DNA of 64,000 nucleotides from Alysiella filiformis (GCF_014054525.1 NZ_CP059564.1:2056357-2120356), one strand, 5' to 3'. Shown: positions 45,748 to 56,669, counted from the stretch's first letter. Numbers and translations: made by a program. The notes: generated by a model not told the origin, from the letters alone.

Positions 45748-48570
45748 ATGAATTCAAAAATCAACCACATTCCCATTAATCAAATTGAAAAAATCTGGGT
45801 AGTAAAAAATACCTTCTTTATTGAAGGTTTGGCTTATCTGCAAGGCTACGATGCCCCTGATTACCGCTATTTACATAAACACATCAAATTTAGAAATTTA
45901 CTTGATGATTCCGTATCGGAGTTTGGATTGGGAACAGTACCTAAACGTGAGCTTTCCAGCCAAGCTCTCAATGGTCAAAACTACAATTATACTGCTGCAG
46001 GTACTGCAACACTTGGCTTTAAAGGAATTGATATCGGCTTTTTAAAAAACGGTATTTACGAAATCCAAATCTCTGTTTCTGCCGATAAGAATATGAGACA
46101 GTATGCAAGCTTGGTCATGACCGAACAAAACCTAGACAAACACTCAGCAGATAATTTATCCGAATACCGTTTGTTTTCAGAAGGGAACAAGGTTTATCTG
46201 ACTAAAAAAGACATTTTAGGCACCGATGTGTCCAGCCAAAGCCACATCAGCACTGAAAATGCTTGGGTAAATGGGACAATTTTCCATATTGAAGGTGAAT
46301 TTGTCGTTGCTGAAGCACCATTGAGTAACTTCCACCAAGGCAAATATTACCTGATAGCTCAGAAACCCATTACTCAACGCCAATATGTGTTTGAATTGGG
46401 GCAAGTACGCAAGAGCAACTTGGGTTTAAAAATTGGTAATGCAACAACCAATTATAATGCCAGCTATTTCGCCACTTTGGGACTGAAAGGAATTGATGTC
46501 CAAGATTTTGAACTGGGTTTATATGATTTATATGTTTCTTTGGCATATGGCAATAAAATCTTTACCGCAAAACTGGATAAACAATTAAAGTTGGAAAACC
46601 GTCATACCTGTTTATTACTGGATAATGCCAATTTACCTAACGACCCCAAAGAAGTTCAGCGTTTAGCTGAACTTGCCAACACACAACAAAATTGGGCTAA
46701 AGCAGCAACCTACTCTGTTCACTTACAGCAAATTAAGCCTGAAATGTGGCAGGGATACTGGTGGGCTGGTCAGGCTTATAGAAATCTAAAACAATTTGAT
46801 AAAGCCGAAGCACAATTCCAATTGATGACTGAAAAATTACCTCATCTGCACCATGGTTTAGAAGGCATGGTAAATGTTTCCCAATCACAAAACCGTTGGG
46901 AAGATGTGGTATCTCGCTCTTATGTATTTCGCAAAAGTTTTCCTGAATTGTGGCACAGTTATTGGTGGGCTGGTGATGCTTATAAAAATCTGTCACTTTA
47001 TGACGAAGCACGCAATGAATTTGAGCTATTACAAAAATTACAGCCCAACAACCATCGCGGACTGGAAGGTTTAGTTAATGTTTACCAACGTGAACAGGAT
47101 TGGCAATCGGCAGCGGTATTTGCCCAAAAACTTTTCGACCAATTCCCTGATATTGCCGTTTCTTATTCTTTGATGATTACCAGCTTAAAAGGCGCAAATC
47201 AGTTAGATAAGGCAATTGAATACGCTCAAAAATTTGTTGAAAAATTTCCAGAACTGGAATTGGCATACCGCTACTTGGCAGTTACAATGTGCCAAAATTT
47301 TAATTTTTATACAGCTTATCCTTATTATGAAACCTACTGCCATAGATATGGTAAGGATAAAAAGAATGAGCATCACGTTATTTATCTCAAACAAAGTTTG
47401 GGTTTATATAAAGATGTTTTGGCTCATTACCAACAAAATTTGCCAAACCCAAGTACCAGTTCGTCATATACTGCATTGTCACAATTGGCTAAAATCAACC
47501 AATGTCTCAATGATTATGATGAAACAATGAAATATTGGGATTTATACCGTCAAAAATGGATGCAGTCTGAAAATACGGTAACAGCATCATTGAGAAACCA
47601 AAAAAGTGAAAATAAACCTTTGGATATTATTATCCATGAAAAACTTTCACAAAATCTGAATGAAGAAGCCAAAGATTTATTTGTGTCTCATCGTTCAAAA
47701 TTAGCAGACATTGATGTGCTTAGATTTTCTTCATGGTTTGATTATCTGGAGAATAAACAATCTGATAAAATAAATGGCACTCATATCGTTAAAGACACCA
47801 TTCAATCTTTATGGATTGGCAATGATTTGGGTGTGGTGCAACAATTGTGTTTGGCATCATACCTGTATCATGGGCATGAAGTTCATTTATACACTTATCA
47901 AGATTTGAAAAATATTCCTAAAGGGGTAATTGTTAAAGACGGTAACGAAATCCTGCCTGAAAAAGATATTTTCTATTCACATGGTTCACCTGCCCACTTT
48001 TCAGATTGGTTCAGATGGAAAATGATTGCCATGAAGAGTGGCTATTGGGTAGATATGGATGAAATCTGTTTAAAACCGTTTGACTTTACCCAAAATGACT
48101 ATGTCTATGGCTTTGAAGGTCATGCAATTGCAAATGCTGTCTTAAAATTTCCAGCTCATCATCATTTGGTGGAACTGATGGAATTTATGAGTCAAAACCC
48201 GAATCAAATCCTACCTTGGGATACGGTACAAGATGTGGAACGTAAATTGAAACGTGTTGAAAAGGGCTTAGGACGCGAGCATACGCTTTGGGGTGAGGCA
48301 AGCGGTCCAACAGGTCTTACCAAAGCATTGATGTATTTCAATTTGGATAAATTTGCCAAACCATATTATCACTTCTATGGTTTAAATGCGATCCAAACCA
48401 GACGAATGTTACTTGACCAAAACTTTGACCCAAGTATTTTGTCTGACAAAATGTATGCCATGCATATTTGGAATAATACATTTAGAAAGACGGACTTGTA
48501 TCAACAAGGTAAAAGTGTAAATAATTCCATCTTACAATATTTGATTAATCAATATGAGGATTTTATGTAA
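45748..48570 (+). CDS. Twofold module, TPR and DXD glycosyltransferase fusion
   Basis: 940 residues. About 1-285: the repeated module described for the 44675 gene. About 300-640: TPR-like repeats (AEAQFQLMTEKLPHLHHGLEGMVNV; YDEARNEFELLQKLQPNNHRGLEGL). About 675-940: a GT-A fold of the Gly_transf_sug/GT32-like group with QSLWIGNDLGVVQQLCLASYL, SDWFRWKMIAMKSGYWVDMDEICL (DMD as DXD metal site) and WGEASGPTGLTKAL. Likely a sugar transferase of the cluster. AT-rich composition supports acquisition. Confidence 0.8.
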   Translation: MNSKINHIPINQIEKIWVVKNTFFIEGLAYLQGYDAPDYRYLHKHIKFRNLLDDSVSEFGLGTVPKRELSSQALNGQNYNYTAAGTATLGFKGIDIGFLKNGIYEIQISVSADKNMRQYASLVMTEQNLDKHSADNLSEYRLFSEGNKVYLTKKDILGTDVSSQSHISTENAWVNGTIFHIEGEFVVAEAPLSNFHQGKYYLIAQKPITQRQYVFELGQVRKSNLGLKIGNATTNYNASYFATLGLKGIDVQDFELGLYDLYVSLAYGNKIFTAKLDKQLKLENRHTCLLLDNANLPNDPKEVQRLAELANTQQNWAKAATYSVHLQQIKPEMWQGYWWAGQAYRNLKQFDKAEAQFQLMTEKLPHLHHGLEGMVNVSQSQNRWEDVVSRSYVFRKSFPELWHSYWWAGDAYKNLSLYDEARNEFELLQKLQPNNHRGLEGLVNVYQREQDWQSAAVFAQKLFDQFPDIAVSYSLMITSLKGANQLDKAIEYAQKFVEKFPELELAYRYLAVTMCQNFNFYTAYPYYETYCHRYGKDKKNEHHVIYLKQSLGLYKDVLAHYQQNLPNPSTSSSYTALSQLAKINQCLNDYDETMKYWDLYRQKWMQSENTVTASLRNQKSENKPLDIIIHEKLSQNLNEEAKDLFVSHRSKLADIDVLRFSSWFDYLENKQSDKINGTHIVKDTIQSLWIGNDLGVVQQLCLASYLYHGHEVHLYTYQDLKNIPKGVIVKDGNEILPEKDIFYSHGSPAHFSDWFRWKMIAMKSGYWVDMDEICLKPFDFTQNDYVYGFEGHAIANAVLKFPAHHHLVELMEFMSQNPNQILPWDTVQDVERKLKRVEKGLGREHTLWGEASGPTGLTKALMYFNLDKFAKPYYHFYGLNAIQTRRMLLDQNFDPSILSDKMYAMHIWNNTFRKTDLYQQGKSVNNSILQYLINQYEDFM

Positions 48571-48696
48571 TCAAAAGAAACAATTATGCCATTTTCAACC
48601 ACGCATATAAAATATATATTTCACATCATATATATTCTATACATTACAATTTTAATTTTTAAAATTGGGTTGAGAATGGCGTATGGATTCATAACC

Positions 48697-49761
48697 ATGA
48701 AAATCTTAATCACAGGCGGCGCAGGCTTTATCGGTTCTGCGCTCATCCGCCACATCATTGACAACACAAACGATACCGTTATCAATGTGGATAAACTGAC
48801 CTACGCTGGCAATTTGGACAATCTTGCCAGCGTTTCAGGCAGCGCGCGCTATGCTTTTGAACAAGTGGACATTTGCAATCGCGCTGAATTAGACCGCATT
48901 TTTCAACAATATCAACCAACTGCCGTCATGCACCTTGCCGCCGAAAGCCATGTGGACAGAAGCATAGACAGCTCAGGCGAATTCATTCAAACCAACATCA
49001 TCGGCACATTCACATTGCTGGAAGCGGCACGCGCTTATTTTTTCAGGCTGCCTGAAAATGAAAAAGCCACATTCCGTTTCCACCACATTTCCACCGATGA
49101 AGTGTTTGGTGATTTGCACGGTACAGACGATTTGTTTACCGAAACAACACCTTATGCACCGTCTAGCCCCTACTCCGCCAGCAAAGCGTCCAGCGACCAT
49201 TTGGTACGCGCATGGCACCGAACCTACGGTTTGCCGACCATCATCACCAATTGTTCCAACAATTACGGCTATTATCATTTTCCCGAAAAACTGATTCCGC
49301 TCATGATTTTAAATGCGCTGAACGGCAAGCCCTTACCCGTTTATGGCGATGGCTTGCAAATCCGTGATTGGCTGTTTGTGGAAGACCACGCTCGCGCCTT
49401 GTATCAAGTCATCACGCGCGGCAAAATTGGCGAAACCTACAATATTGGCGGTTTCAACGAACAAACCAATATTTCAGTTGTCAAAAAAATTTGTGAATTA
49501 TTAGAAGAACTTGCCCCCGAAAAACCGCAAGGCGTGGCGCATTATGCCGACTTGATTACCCACGTTACCGACCGCGCAGGACACGATGTGCGTTACGCGA
49601 TTGACGCGCGAAAAATCCAACGCGAATTGGGCTGGACACCACAAGAAACCTTTGAAACAGGTTTACGCAAAACCGTGCAATGGTATTTGGACAACCGCGC
49701 ATGGTGCGAACGTGTATTGAGTGGCAATTATCGTTTGGAACGCTTGGGTTTGGGAAAATAA
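48697..49761 (+). CDS. rfbB: dTDP-glucose 4,6-dehydratase
   Basis: 354 residues from ATG 48697; the upstream hydrophobic open frame is not part of the family. Second step of dTDP-L-rhamnose synthesis. TGGAGFIGS binds [12 protein letters not shown] holds the catalytic Asp-Glu, and [10 protein letters not shown] the Tyr-x3-Lys. A DUS inside encodes FRLPENE in a non-conserved loop. Compositional return to genome-like GC begins here. Confidence 0.95.
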   Translation: MKILITGGAGFIGSALIRHIIDNTNDTVINVDKLTYAGNLDNLASVSGSARYAFEQVDICNRAELDRIFQQYQPTAVMHLAAESHVDRSIDSSGEFIQTNIIGTFTLLEAARAYFFRLPENEKATFRFHHISTDEVFGDLHGTDDLFTETTPYAPSSPYSASKASSDHLVRAWHRTYGLPTIITNCSNNYGYYHFPEKLIPLMILNALNGKPLPVYGDGLQIRDWLFVEDHARALYQVITRGKIGETYNIGGFNEQTNISVVKKICELLEELAPEKPQGVAHYADLITHVTDRAGHDVRYAIDARKIQRELGWTPQETFETGLRKTVQWYLDNRAWCERVLSGNYRLERLGLGK

Positions 49762-49780
49762 GATTTCAGGCTGCCTGAAA

Positions 49781-50374
49781 ATGAAATTATTGAAAATCAC
49801 ATTATTATTCATTACTTTATTATTCAATAGTCCTGCTTATGCGGAAAAATTGTGCGCGTATTTGGCAAATGGCAAACGCATTACCAATGACAGCTTGGGT
49901 ACGCCCATTCAGTATAAAAATCAACAAGGTAAAGTGATTATTCCGCTCTCGGCAGGTTTTAAAACCCATGCGGTCGCGCCATTTTTTTCGCCCAAATGTT
50001 TCCACAAACACGCATGGCTTTATAATGGCAAAGACCATGATTTTGTTGATAATCAAGGCAAAGTTTGGTATCAAATTTACTGGTTTGACATGGGTGTGGA
50101 TTATCCGAAAGAAGGTTTGTTTCGCATTAAACAAAACGGTTTAATCGGCTACGCCAGCGAAAAAACCAAGAAAATTGTGATACCTGCGCGTTTTCAGGCT
50201 GCTTTTCCTTTTGAAAATGGTCGTGCCAAAGTCGCCTATCGCGCCAAATCAAAATGCGATGGCGAAGGACATTGTTGGTCGCTACCTGACCCGACTGCCA
50301 CCGATTTGGAAAATCGGTACTTTTATATCAACAAAAAAGGCAAATTTTTAAGTTGGGTTTATCCAGATAAATGA
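49781..50374 (+). CDS. Secreted WG-repeat-like protein
   Basis: 197 residues from ATG 49781. A signal peptide ends near AYA-EKL. The mature part shows WG-type repeats (FRIKQNGLIGYASEKTKKIVIPARFQAAFPFENGRAKVAY and YFYINKKGKFL). Function unknown; periplasmic or surface. It is inserted between rfbB and rfbA. Confidence 0.65.
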   Translation: MKLLKITLLFITLLFNSPAYAEKLCAYLANGKRITNDSLGTPIQYKNQQGKVIIPLSAGFKTHAVAPFFSPKCFHKHAWLYNGKDHDFVDNQGKVWYQIYWFDMGVDYPKEGLFRIKQNGLIGYASEKTKKIVIPARFQAAFPFENGRAKVAYRAKSKCDGEGHCWSLPDPTATDLENRYFYINKKGKFLSWVYPDK

Positions 50375-50401
50375 TTTTCAGGCTGCCTGAAAGGAAAAAT
50401 C

Positions 50402-50860
50402 ATGCCACAAATCAATCATCAACAAACCATACACGCCCCCATTGATTTGGTTTACGAAATTTCGCAAGATTATTCTGTGCGTTACGATTGGGACGCATTT
50501 CCTGATTACATTCGCAATTTGGACGGTGCTGACGGTATGCCGTTTGTGGGGCGCGAAGTGGAAATCCGTTCCAAACTGGGCATGACCATGCGTGTGCGTT
50601 TTGTACAAGTGAAACCGCCTGAATGCGCTGCGGTCAAAATGTTTCAAGCCCCTTTTTTTATTGAACAATTTGCGGGCAGTTGGGTGTTTCAAAAAGCAAA
50701 TGAAACAGAAACGGTGGCACGGTTTTGTTATTCGCTTTCTGCACCCAAATGGTGTGCGTTTTGGCTTAATCCATTGATGATAAAATATTTTTCATTTGTG
50801 GCGGAACGCCGATTATTGGGCTTGAAAAAATATTGTGAACAACGGTTTCAGGCTGCCTGA
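50402..50860 (+). CDS. SRPBCC/START-like ligand-binding protein
   Basis: 152 residues. The pattern HAPIDLVYEISQDYSVRYDWDAFPDYI followed by alternating strands and a C-terminal helix fits the polyketide-cyclase/START superfamily. Ligand unknown. The stop lies in a DUS, giving the tail FQAA. Confidence 0.7.
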   Translation: MPQINHQQTIHAPIDLVYEISQDYSVRYDWDAFPDYIRNLDGADGMPFVGREVEIRSKLGMTMRVRFVQVKPPECAAVKMFQAPFFIEQFAGSWVFQKANETETVARFCYSLSAPKWCAFWLNPLMIKYFSFVAERRLLGLKKYCEQRFQAA

Positions 50861-50908
50861 AAAGCAAAATTCCCATCAAAACAATTTGATAAAACAAGGA
50901 GAAAACCC

Positions 50909-51793
50909 ATGAAAGGCATTGTTTTGGCAGGCGGAAGTGGCACACGCCTTTATCCGATTACACGCGGTGTGTCCAAACAGCTTTTGCCTGTTTACGATAA
51001 ACCCATGATTTATTACCCACTTTCTGTGTTGATGTTGGCGGGGATACGCGATATTTTGGTCATTACCACGCCCGAAGACCATGCCGCTTTTGTGCGCTTA
51101 TTGGGCGATGGCGCGGATTTTGGCGTAAACATTCAATACGCCATACAACCCAGTCCTGACGGTTTGGCGCAAGCATTTTTGATTGGCGAAGAGTTTATTG
51201 GCAATGACAATGTGTGTTTGGTTTTGGGCGATAATATCTTTTATGGTCAATCATTTACGCAAACTTTACAGGCAGCCGCCAGCCGCAAACATGGCGCAAC
51301 CGTGTTCGCTTATCAAGTGAAAGACCCTGAACGTTTTGGCGTGGTGGAATTTGACAATGAAAACAAAGTTTTATCCATTGAAGAAAAACCCACGCAACCC
51401 AAATCCGATTGGGCGGTAACGGGTTTGTATTTTTACGACAATCGCGTGGTGGAATTTGCCAAGCAAGTTAAGCCGTCTGCGCGTGGCGAATTGGAAATTA
51501 CCGCGTTAAATCAAATGTATTTGGACGATGGCAGCCTGAACGTGCAATTATTGGGGCGCGGTTTTGCGTGGCTGGATACGGGTACGCACGACAGTTTGCA
51601 TGAAGCTGCGTCTTTTGTGAAAACCATTGAACACGTTCAGAATTTGCAAGTGGCGTGTTTGGAAGAAATTGCTTGGCGCAAGGGTTGGCTCACATCTGAA
51701 CAAATCCGCCAAATCGCTGAACCCATGGCGAAAAACGAATATGGGCAATATTTGTTGCGTTTATTGGCAAAAAACGGCATTCAGGCTGCCTGA
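50909..51793 (+). CDS. rfbA: Glucose-1-phosphate thymidylyltransferase
   Basis: 294 residues with an AAGGAG site. First step of dTDP-L-rhamnose synthesis. [32 protein letters not shown] is diagnostic, with LGDNIFYG and TGLYFYDN. The C-terminal tail IQAA comes from a DUS overlapping the stop. Confidence 0.96.
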   Translation: MKGIVLAGGSGTRLYPITRGVSKQLLPVYDKPMIYYPLSVLMLAGIRDILVITTPEDHAAFVRLLGDGADFGVNIQYAIQPSPDGLAQAFLIGEEFIGNDNVCLVLGDNIFYGQSFTQTLQAAASRKHGATVFAYQVKDPERFGVVEFDNENKVLSIEEKPTQPKSDWAVTGLYFYDNRVVEFAKQVKPSARGELEITALNQMYLDDGSLNVQLLGRGFAWLDTGTHDSLHEAASFVKTIEHVQNLQVACLEEIAWRKGWLTSEQIRQIAEPMAKNEYGQYLLRLLAKNGIQAA

Positions 51794-51902
51794 AAAACCA
51801 CATCTCAACGAAAATAACTTTACTTTTCTTTAAAAATTGGGCATATTGTTGCTTTTTGTTAATTTATCTTGTCATAAAATTACATCAACGAGGTTCAACA
51901 TC

Positions 51903-53396
51903 ATGTCCGAACAATCCAACGCGCCCAAACGCGAAAGTTTTTCTGGGCGCAATGCGTTTATTTTTGCCGCCATTGGCTCGGCTGTGGGCTTGGGCAACAT
52001 TTGGCGTTTCCCCTACATCACCTATGAAAACGGTGGTGGCGCATTCATGATTCCCTATCTCATCGCTTTGCTCACCGCAGGCATTCCCATTGTGTTTTTG
52101 GATTATGCGATTGGGCATAAATTTCGCGGTTCAGCGCCTTTGGCGTATCGCCGTTTGAATCGCAGATTTGAAATGTTTGGTTGGTGGCAAGTCATCATCA
52201 ACACCATTTTGGCAACCTATTATGCCGTGATTATCGGCTGGGCTGCCAGCTACACCTATTTTTCGTTGAGCAGCGCGTGGGGCAAAGACCCAAAAGGCTT
52301 TTTGTTTGGCGAATATTTGAAAGTGGCTGCCGACCCTGGTGTGGGCTTGGATTTTGTCGCGGGCATTGTGTTGCCTTTGGTTGGCGTTTGGGTGTTGGTT
52401 ACGGCTTTATTGGCAACGGGCGTGCAAAAAGGCATTGGTAAAGCCAGCACCATTTTGATGCCTTTATTGACGGTGATGTTTGCCTTGTTGGTGGTGTATT
52501 CGCTGTTTTTACCCGGTGCAACCAAAGGTTTGAACGCCTTGTTTACCCCAAATTGGGAAAAGCTGGCTGACCCCACCGTTTGGATTGCGGCTTATGGGCA
52601 AATTTTCTTTTCACTCTCGATTTGCATGGGCATTATGGTAACGTATGCCTCGTATTTGAAACCGAAATCCGATTTGAGCGGCACAGGTTTGGTGGTAGGC
52701 TTTGCCAACAGCAGTTTTGAGATTTTGGCTGGCGTGGGCGTGTTTGCCGCTTTGGGCTTTATGGCACAAAACATGGGCAAAGAAGTGAGCGATGTTGCCG
52801 CCAACGGCTTGGGTTTGGCATTCATTGCTTTCCCCACGATTATTGACCAACTGCCATTTGGCAATGCCTTGATTGGTTTGTTGTTTTTTGGTTCACTGTT
52901 TTTTGCAGGCATCACGTCTTTGATTTCCATTTTGGAAACGATTATCGCGGCGGTGCAAGACAAAACCCATTTTCCACGCGCCAAAGCCACTTTGGTGGTG
53001 TGTGTGCCTTTGTCGATTGTTTCGGTGCTGATGTTTGGCACCACCACAGGCTTGCCTTTGCTGGACGTGATGGATAAATTCTTGAATAACTTTGGTATTG
53101 TGGGCGTGGCGTTTATTTCCATTGCGTGTATTTTGTTTACAGGCAGCCTGAAAACCTTGTCCGACCATGTAAACAGCGTTTCATCGTTGAAATTGGGCAA
53201 AGGCTGGCAAATTGTTTTGACGCTGACCACCATCGTGTTGGGCTACATGCTGGTTAGCGAATTGTGGAAAGTGGCAAACGAAGGCTACGAAAACTACCCC
53301 ACTTGGTTTGTGGCAACATTTGGTTGGGGCATGTTGGCGGTGTACATTGTCTTTTCCATCATTTTGTCATTGGGTAAATGGAAACAGGAGAAATAA
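51903..53396 (+). CDS. Sodium-dependent amino-acid transporter (NSS/SNF family), copy 1
   Basis: 497 residues from ATG 51903. LeuT-fold symporter with about 12 helices; [14 protein letters not shown] in TM1 is the sodium/substrate signature. It is followed immediately by a MetS-like small subunit, the pairing described for the methionine/alanine importer MetPS. About 80-85% identical to the second copy at 53773. Confidence 0.88.
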   Translation: MSEQSNAPKRESFSGRNAFIFAAIGSAVGLGNIWRFPYITYENGGGAFMIPYLIALLTAGIPIVFLDYAIGHKFRGSAPLAYRRLNRRFEMFGWWQVIINTILATYYAVIIGWAASYTYFSLSSAWGKDPKGFLFGEYLKVAADPGVGLDFVAGIVLPLVGVWVLVTALLATGVQKGIGKASTILMPLLTVMFALLVVYSLFLPGATKGLNALFTPNWEKLADPTVWIAAYGQIFFSLSICMGIMVTYASYLKPKSDLSGTGLVVGFANSSFEILAGVGVFAALGFMAQNMGKEVSDVAANGLGLAFIAFPTIIDQLPFGNALIGLLFFGSLFFAGITSLISILETIIAAVQDKTHFPRAKATLVVCVPLSIVSVLMFGTTTGLPLLDVMDKFLNNFGIVGVAFISIACILFTGSLKTLSDHVNSVSSLKLGKGWQIVLTLTTIVLGYMLVSELWKVANEGYENYPTWFVATFGWGMLAVYIVFSIILSLGKWKQEK

Positions 53397-53398
53397 TC

Positions 53399-53503
53399 AT
53401 GACTTCAACCGCAATTTTAATGATGATTATTGCCATGGCAATCATTTGGGGCGGATTGGTTGCCGCGATTGTGCGTTTGCCCAAAGAAGAGCCAGACGAT
53501 TGA
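53399..53503 (+). CDS. MetS-like small transporter subunit, copy 1
   Basis: 34 residues: one transmembrane helix (MMIIAMAIIWGGLVAAIVRL) with a KEEPDD tail, 2 bp after the symporter stop. MetS-type proteins are short single-helix partners needed by their NSS transporter. Almost identical to copy 2. Confidence 0.85.
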   Translation: MTSTAILMMIIAMAIIWGGLVAAIVRLPKEEPDD

Positions 53504-53772
53504 TTTAAAATGACATTCAGGCAGCCTGAAACGCCATCAAGTGTGTTTTGGGCTGTTTTTTATGCTTGAAACCAAGTTTTACAAAAAAACCATTTATGTC
53601 ATTTCAAAACAAAATTGGCATTTTTTGATTATTTTTCCGCTTGATTTTGGTATTTTATTTCCATTAAAACCAATAAAAAATCAAAACATGGCGATAAACG
53701 GGCTTTACTTTTTGACAAAAACTCGGCATATTGCGTTTCTTTTATGAATTTTGGTAAATCAAGGCAGAAATT

Positions 53773-55266
53773 ATGTCTCAACAATCCAACGCGCCCCAAC
53801 GCGAAAGTTTTTCAGGGCGCCGTGCGTTTATTTTTGCCGCCATTGGTTCGGCGGTGGGTTTGGGCAATATTTGGCGTTTCCCCTATGTAACTTATGATAA
53901 TGGCGGTGGTGCGTTCATCGTGCCTTATTTGATTGCTTTGCTGACCGCAGGCATTCCCATTTTGTTTGTGGATTATGCGATTGGACACAAATATCGCGGC
54001 TCGGCACCCTTGGCGTTTCGCCGTTTGAATCGCAAATTTGAAATATTTGGCTGGTGGCAGGTGCTGATTAACGTGATTATCGCCATTTATTACGCGGTGA
54101 TTATCGGTTGGGCGGCAAGCTACACCTATTTTTCGCTCAACAACGCGTGGGGCAAAGACCCCAAAGCCTTCTTTTTTGGCGAATATTTGAAAATGTCGTC
54201 TGATGTGGGTGTGGGCTTGGATTTTGTGGCTGGCGTTTTGTTGCCTTTAATTGGCGTGTGGGTGGTGGTGATTGCGCTGCTGGGCACGGGCGTGCAAAAA
54301 GGCATTGGCAAAGTCAGCATGATTTTGATGCCTTTATTGACCGCGATGTTTGCCATTTTGGTGGTGTATTCGCTGTTTTTACCAGGGGCAACAAAGGGTT
54401 TGGACGCTTTGTTCACACCCAACTGGTCAAAGCTGGCTGAACCGAGCGTGTGGATTGCGGCTTATGGGCAAATTTTCTTCTCATTGTCCATTTGTTTTGG
54501 CATCATGATTACTTACGCTTCGTATTTGAAACCCAAATCCGATTTGAGCGGAACAGGCTTGGTAGTCGGTTTTGCCAACAGCAGTTTTGAGATTTTGGCG
54601 GGCGTGGGCGTGTTTGCCGCTTTGGGTTTCATGGCGCAAAGCATGGGCAAAGAAGTGAGCGAAGTGGCGACTTCGGGCATTGGTTTGGCGTTCATCGCGT
54701 TTCCGACCATCATTGACCAAATGCCTGTGGGCGGTGCGTTGATTGGTGTGTTGTTTTTTGGTTCATTGTTGTTTGCGGGCATCACGTCTTTGATTTCCAT
54801 TTTGGAAGTGATTATCGCAGCGGTGCAAGACAAAACTTATTTGCCGCGTGTGCCTGCCACTTTACTGGTGTGTGTGCCTTTGTCCTTGGTTTCCATTGTG
54901 TTGTTTGGCACCACCACGGGCTTGGCGATGTTGGACGTTTTGGATAAATTTGTGAACAGCTTTGGCATTGTGGCGGTGGCGTTTGTGTCTTTGGTGTGCA
55001 TGGTGTTTTCAGGCTGCCTGAAAACCTTGTCTGACCATGTAAACAGCGTTTCATCGTTGAAATTGGGCAAAGGCTGGCAATGCGTGGTGGTGCTGACCAC
55101 GATTTTATTGGGCTATATGCTGATTAGCGAAATCATCAAAATCGCCCAAAATGGCTACGACAGCTACCCCACTTGGTTTTTGAACACATTTGGTTGGGGC
55201 ATGGCGATTGCCTTGGTTGTGGTTGCCGCCGCCTTATCGTTGAGCAAATGGAAACAGGAGAAATAA
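53773..55266 (+). CDS. Sodium-dependent amino-acid transporter (NSS/SNF family), copy 2
   Basis: 497 residues, the same length as copy 1 and collinear without gaps. The TM1 signature [14 protein letters not shown] is intact. Differences are spread through the protein, so the duplication is not recent and substrate range may differ. The 269-bp gap before it is AT-rich with one DUS and no gene. Confidence 0.88.
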   Translation: MSQQSNAPQRESFSGRRAFIFAAIGSAVGLGNIWRFPYVTYDNGGGAFIVPYLIALLTAGIPILFVDYAIGHKYRGSAPLAFRRLNRKFEIFGWWQVLINVIIAIYYAVIIGWAASYTYFSLNNAWGKDPKAFFFGEYLKMSSDVGVGLDFVAGVLLPLIGVWVVVIALLGTGVQKGIGKVSMILMPLLTAMFAILVVYSLFLPGATKGLDALFTPNWSKLAEPSVWIAAYGQIFFSLSICFGIMITYASYLKPKSDLSGTGLVVGFANSSFEILAGVGVFAALGFMAQSMGKEVSEVATSGIGLAFIAFPTIIDQMPVGGALIGVLFFGSLLFAGITSLISILEVIIAAVQDKTYLPRVPATLLVCVPLSLVSIVLFGTTTGLAMLDVLDKFVNSFGIVAVAFVSLVCMVFSGCLKTLSDHVNSVSSLKLGKGWQCVVVLTTILLGYMLISEIIKIAQNGYDSYPTWFLNTFGWGMAIALVVVAAALSLSKWKQEK

Positions 55267-55267
55267 C

Positions 55268-55372
55268 ATGACTTCAACCGCAATTTTGATGATGATTATT
55301 GCGATGGCAATCATTTGGGGCGGACTGGTCGCTGCGATTGTGCGTTTGCCCAAAGAAGAACCAGACCAATAA
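55268..55372 (+). CDS. MetS-like small transporter subunit, copy 2
   Basis: 34 residues differing from copy 1 only at the last residue (Gln for Asp). It follows the second symporter stop by 1 bp. The small subunit is better conserved than its partner. Confidence 0.85.
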   Translation: MTSTAILMMIIAMAIIWGGLVAAIVRLPKEEPDQ

Positions 55373-55440
55373 TGTGAAGTGATTTTCAGGCAGCTTGGCG
55401 ATTTTCAGGCTGCCTGAAAAGCATTTATGGAGCGAAAAAC

Positions 55441-56076
55441 ATGTTTGATAAAACCTTATCTTTGATGATTTTGGTCATTGGCTTGTCAGCCTGTACCAGT
55501 ACAACATCACCATCTCAACAAAACAATTCAACACACACCGCCAATGATTTTACCCTTGTTCCCCATTTGGAAGAGATGATTCAAAAAGACCAAACTGAAC
55601 CCAAATTTGATGACAAAGCCCACTTATTACACGGTAAATGGCATTGCGATGTGCCGATTAGGGAAGATTTGCGTTACCATTTTGACGTGAATTATCAAAA
55701 AGATGGCACATTAACCCGCAAAGGTGTGATTGTCCGAAATTTAACCCATGACTTGAAATACGAATTTGAACACACACATCAAGCAAAATGGCAAATCCGA
55801 AAACGTTTTTATCAAGAAAAAACAATGGGCGAACATCAAGTAACGCTGTTGCCAGAAACCAATCCACACAAACAAATGGCTTTGGCAAAATTGGAAAAAC
55901 AAGAGCCTGATGCTTTGAGCATTAAAAACGAAATGGCGCAAGATTTAAAGCAATATTGGGGCATTTTTGATGCTGTCCCGTTTACCATCAAAGCCTTAGA
56001 TGAAAAACAATTCCGTTTGGTAATCGGTGGTATGCACGGTATGGTTTTGCCCATTCCTTGTCAAAAAGTATCCTGA
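55441..56076 (+). CDS. Lipoprotein of unknown function
   Basis: 211 residues; lipobox LSAC. The mature protein has LLHGKWHCDVPI and strand-rich DLRYHFDVNYQKDGTLTRKG segments, resembling small lipocalin-like domains, and ends LPIPCQKVS. The broken gene downstream is a diverged paralogue. Confidence 0.65.
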   Translation: MFDKTLSLMILVIGLSACTSTTSPSQQNNSTHTANDFTLVPHLEEMIQKDQTEPKFDDKAHLLHGKWHCDVPIREDLRYHFDVNYQKDGTLTRKGVIVRNLTHDLKYEFEHTHQAKWQIRKRFYQEKTMGEHQVTLLPETNPHKQMALAKLEKQEPDALSIKNEMAQDLKQYWGIFDAVPFTIKALDEKQFRLVIGGMHGMVLPIPCQKVS

Positions 56077-56113
56077 TTTTTCAGGCAGCCTGAAAACATA
56101 AATAAGGGGTCAA

Positions 56114-56656
56114 ATGATGGTATTTCAAAAAATGATTTTTTGGGGTGTGCTATCAAGCATATTAATTGCTTGTAGTAGCACACAAATTCCCACAAATCAT
56201 GATGATAAAAAATTATTGGTAGGACAATGACGTTGTGAAGCCCAAGATACATTTTCAGAAAATCGCTATTTTTCTCGTGAAACGATATTGGAAAATGGTG
56301 TTTGGCACAGTGATGCGCTGATTTTTGTTATAAAAAATGATGTCAATTTATATCTTTATCAAAGTACGGATAGCATGGGAACATGGCGATTAAAGGATAA
56401 GCAAATTATCCTTACTCAAACAAAACCTCCTAAAATCAAAATGTTGGTAACATCACGAGAGAAAAATTTATTAGATAAAGCAGAGCCACAAGAATTGAAA
56501 GCGTTTCGTCTTGGTTTAGAACAAGCATGGGCGGAACATACTGCTGATGAATTGGTTTTAAAAATCAATAAGTTAAATCAAAATGAATTGGAAACAAGCC
56601 TGAAAGTGGGTAATGAAATCATTCATAACAATGTTTGCCAAAAAATTCAAATTTAA
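56114..56656 (+). pseudogene. Lipoprotein paralogue broken by a nonsense codon
   Basis: The frame encodes a signal peptide with lipobox LIAC and reaches VGQ, then TGA at 56228-56230, then continues open for 142 codons to 56656. The paralogue at 55441 reads HGKWHC where this reads VGQ-stop-RC, so TGG (Trp) to TGA explains the break. The C-termini match (VCQKIQI against PCQKVS). A sequencing error is possible. Confidence 0.75.
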
Positions 56657-56669
56657 AGGATTGAAAAAA

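Noticed and set aside
42000-48600. Prophage
   Set aside because: AT-rich, but the genes are glycosyltransferases; no integrase, capsid or tail genes occur.
48586-48696. Hydrophobic N-terminal extension of RfbB
   Set aside because: RfbB is cytosolic and starts at the Rossmann motif; ATG 48697 gives the family length.
56228-56230. TGA as a selenocysteine codon
   Set aside because: The intact paralogue has Trp, not Cys, at this place, and no SECIS-like hairpin is seen right after it.
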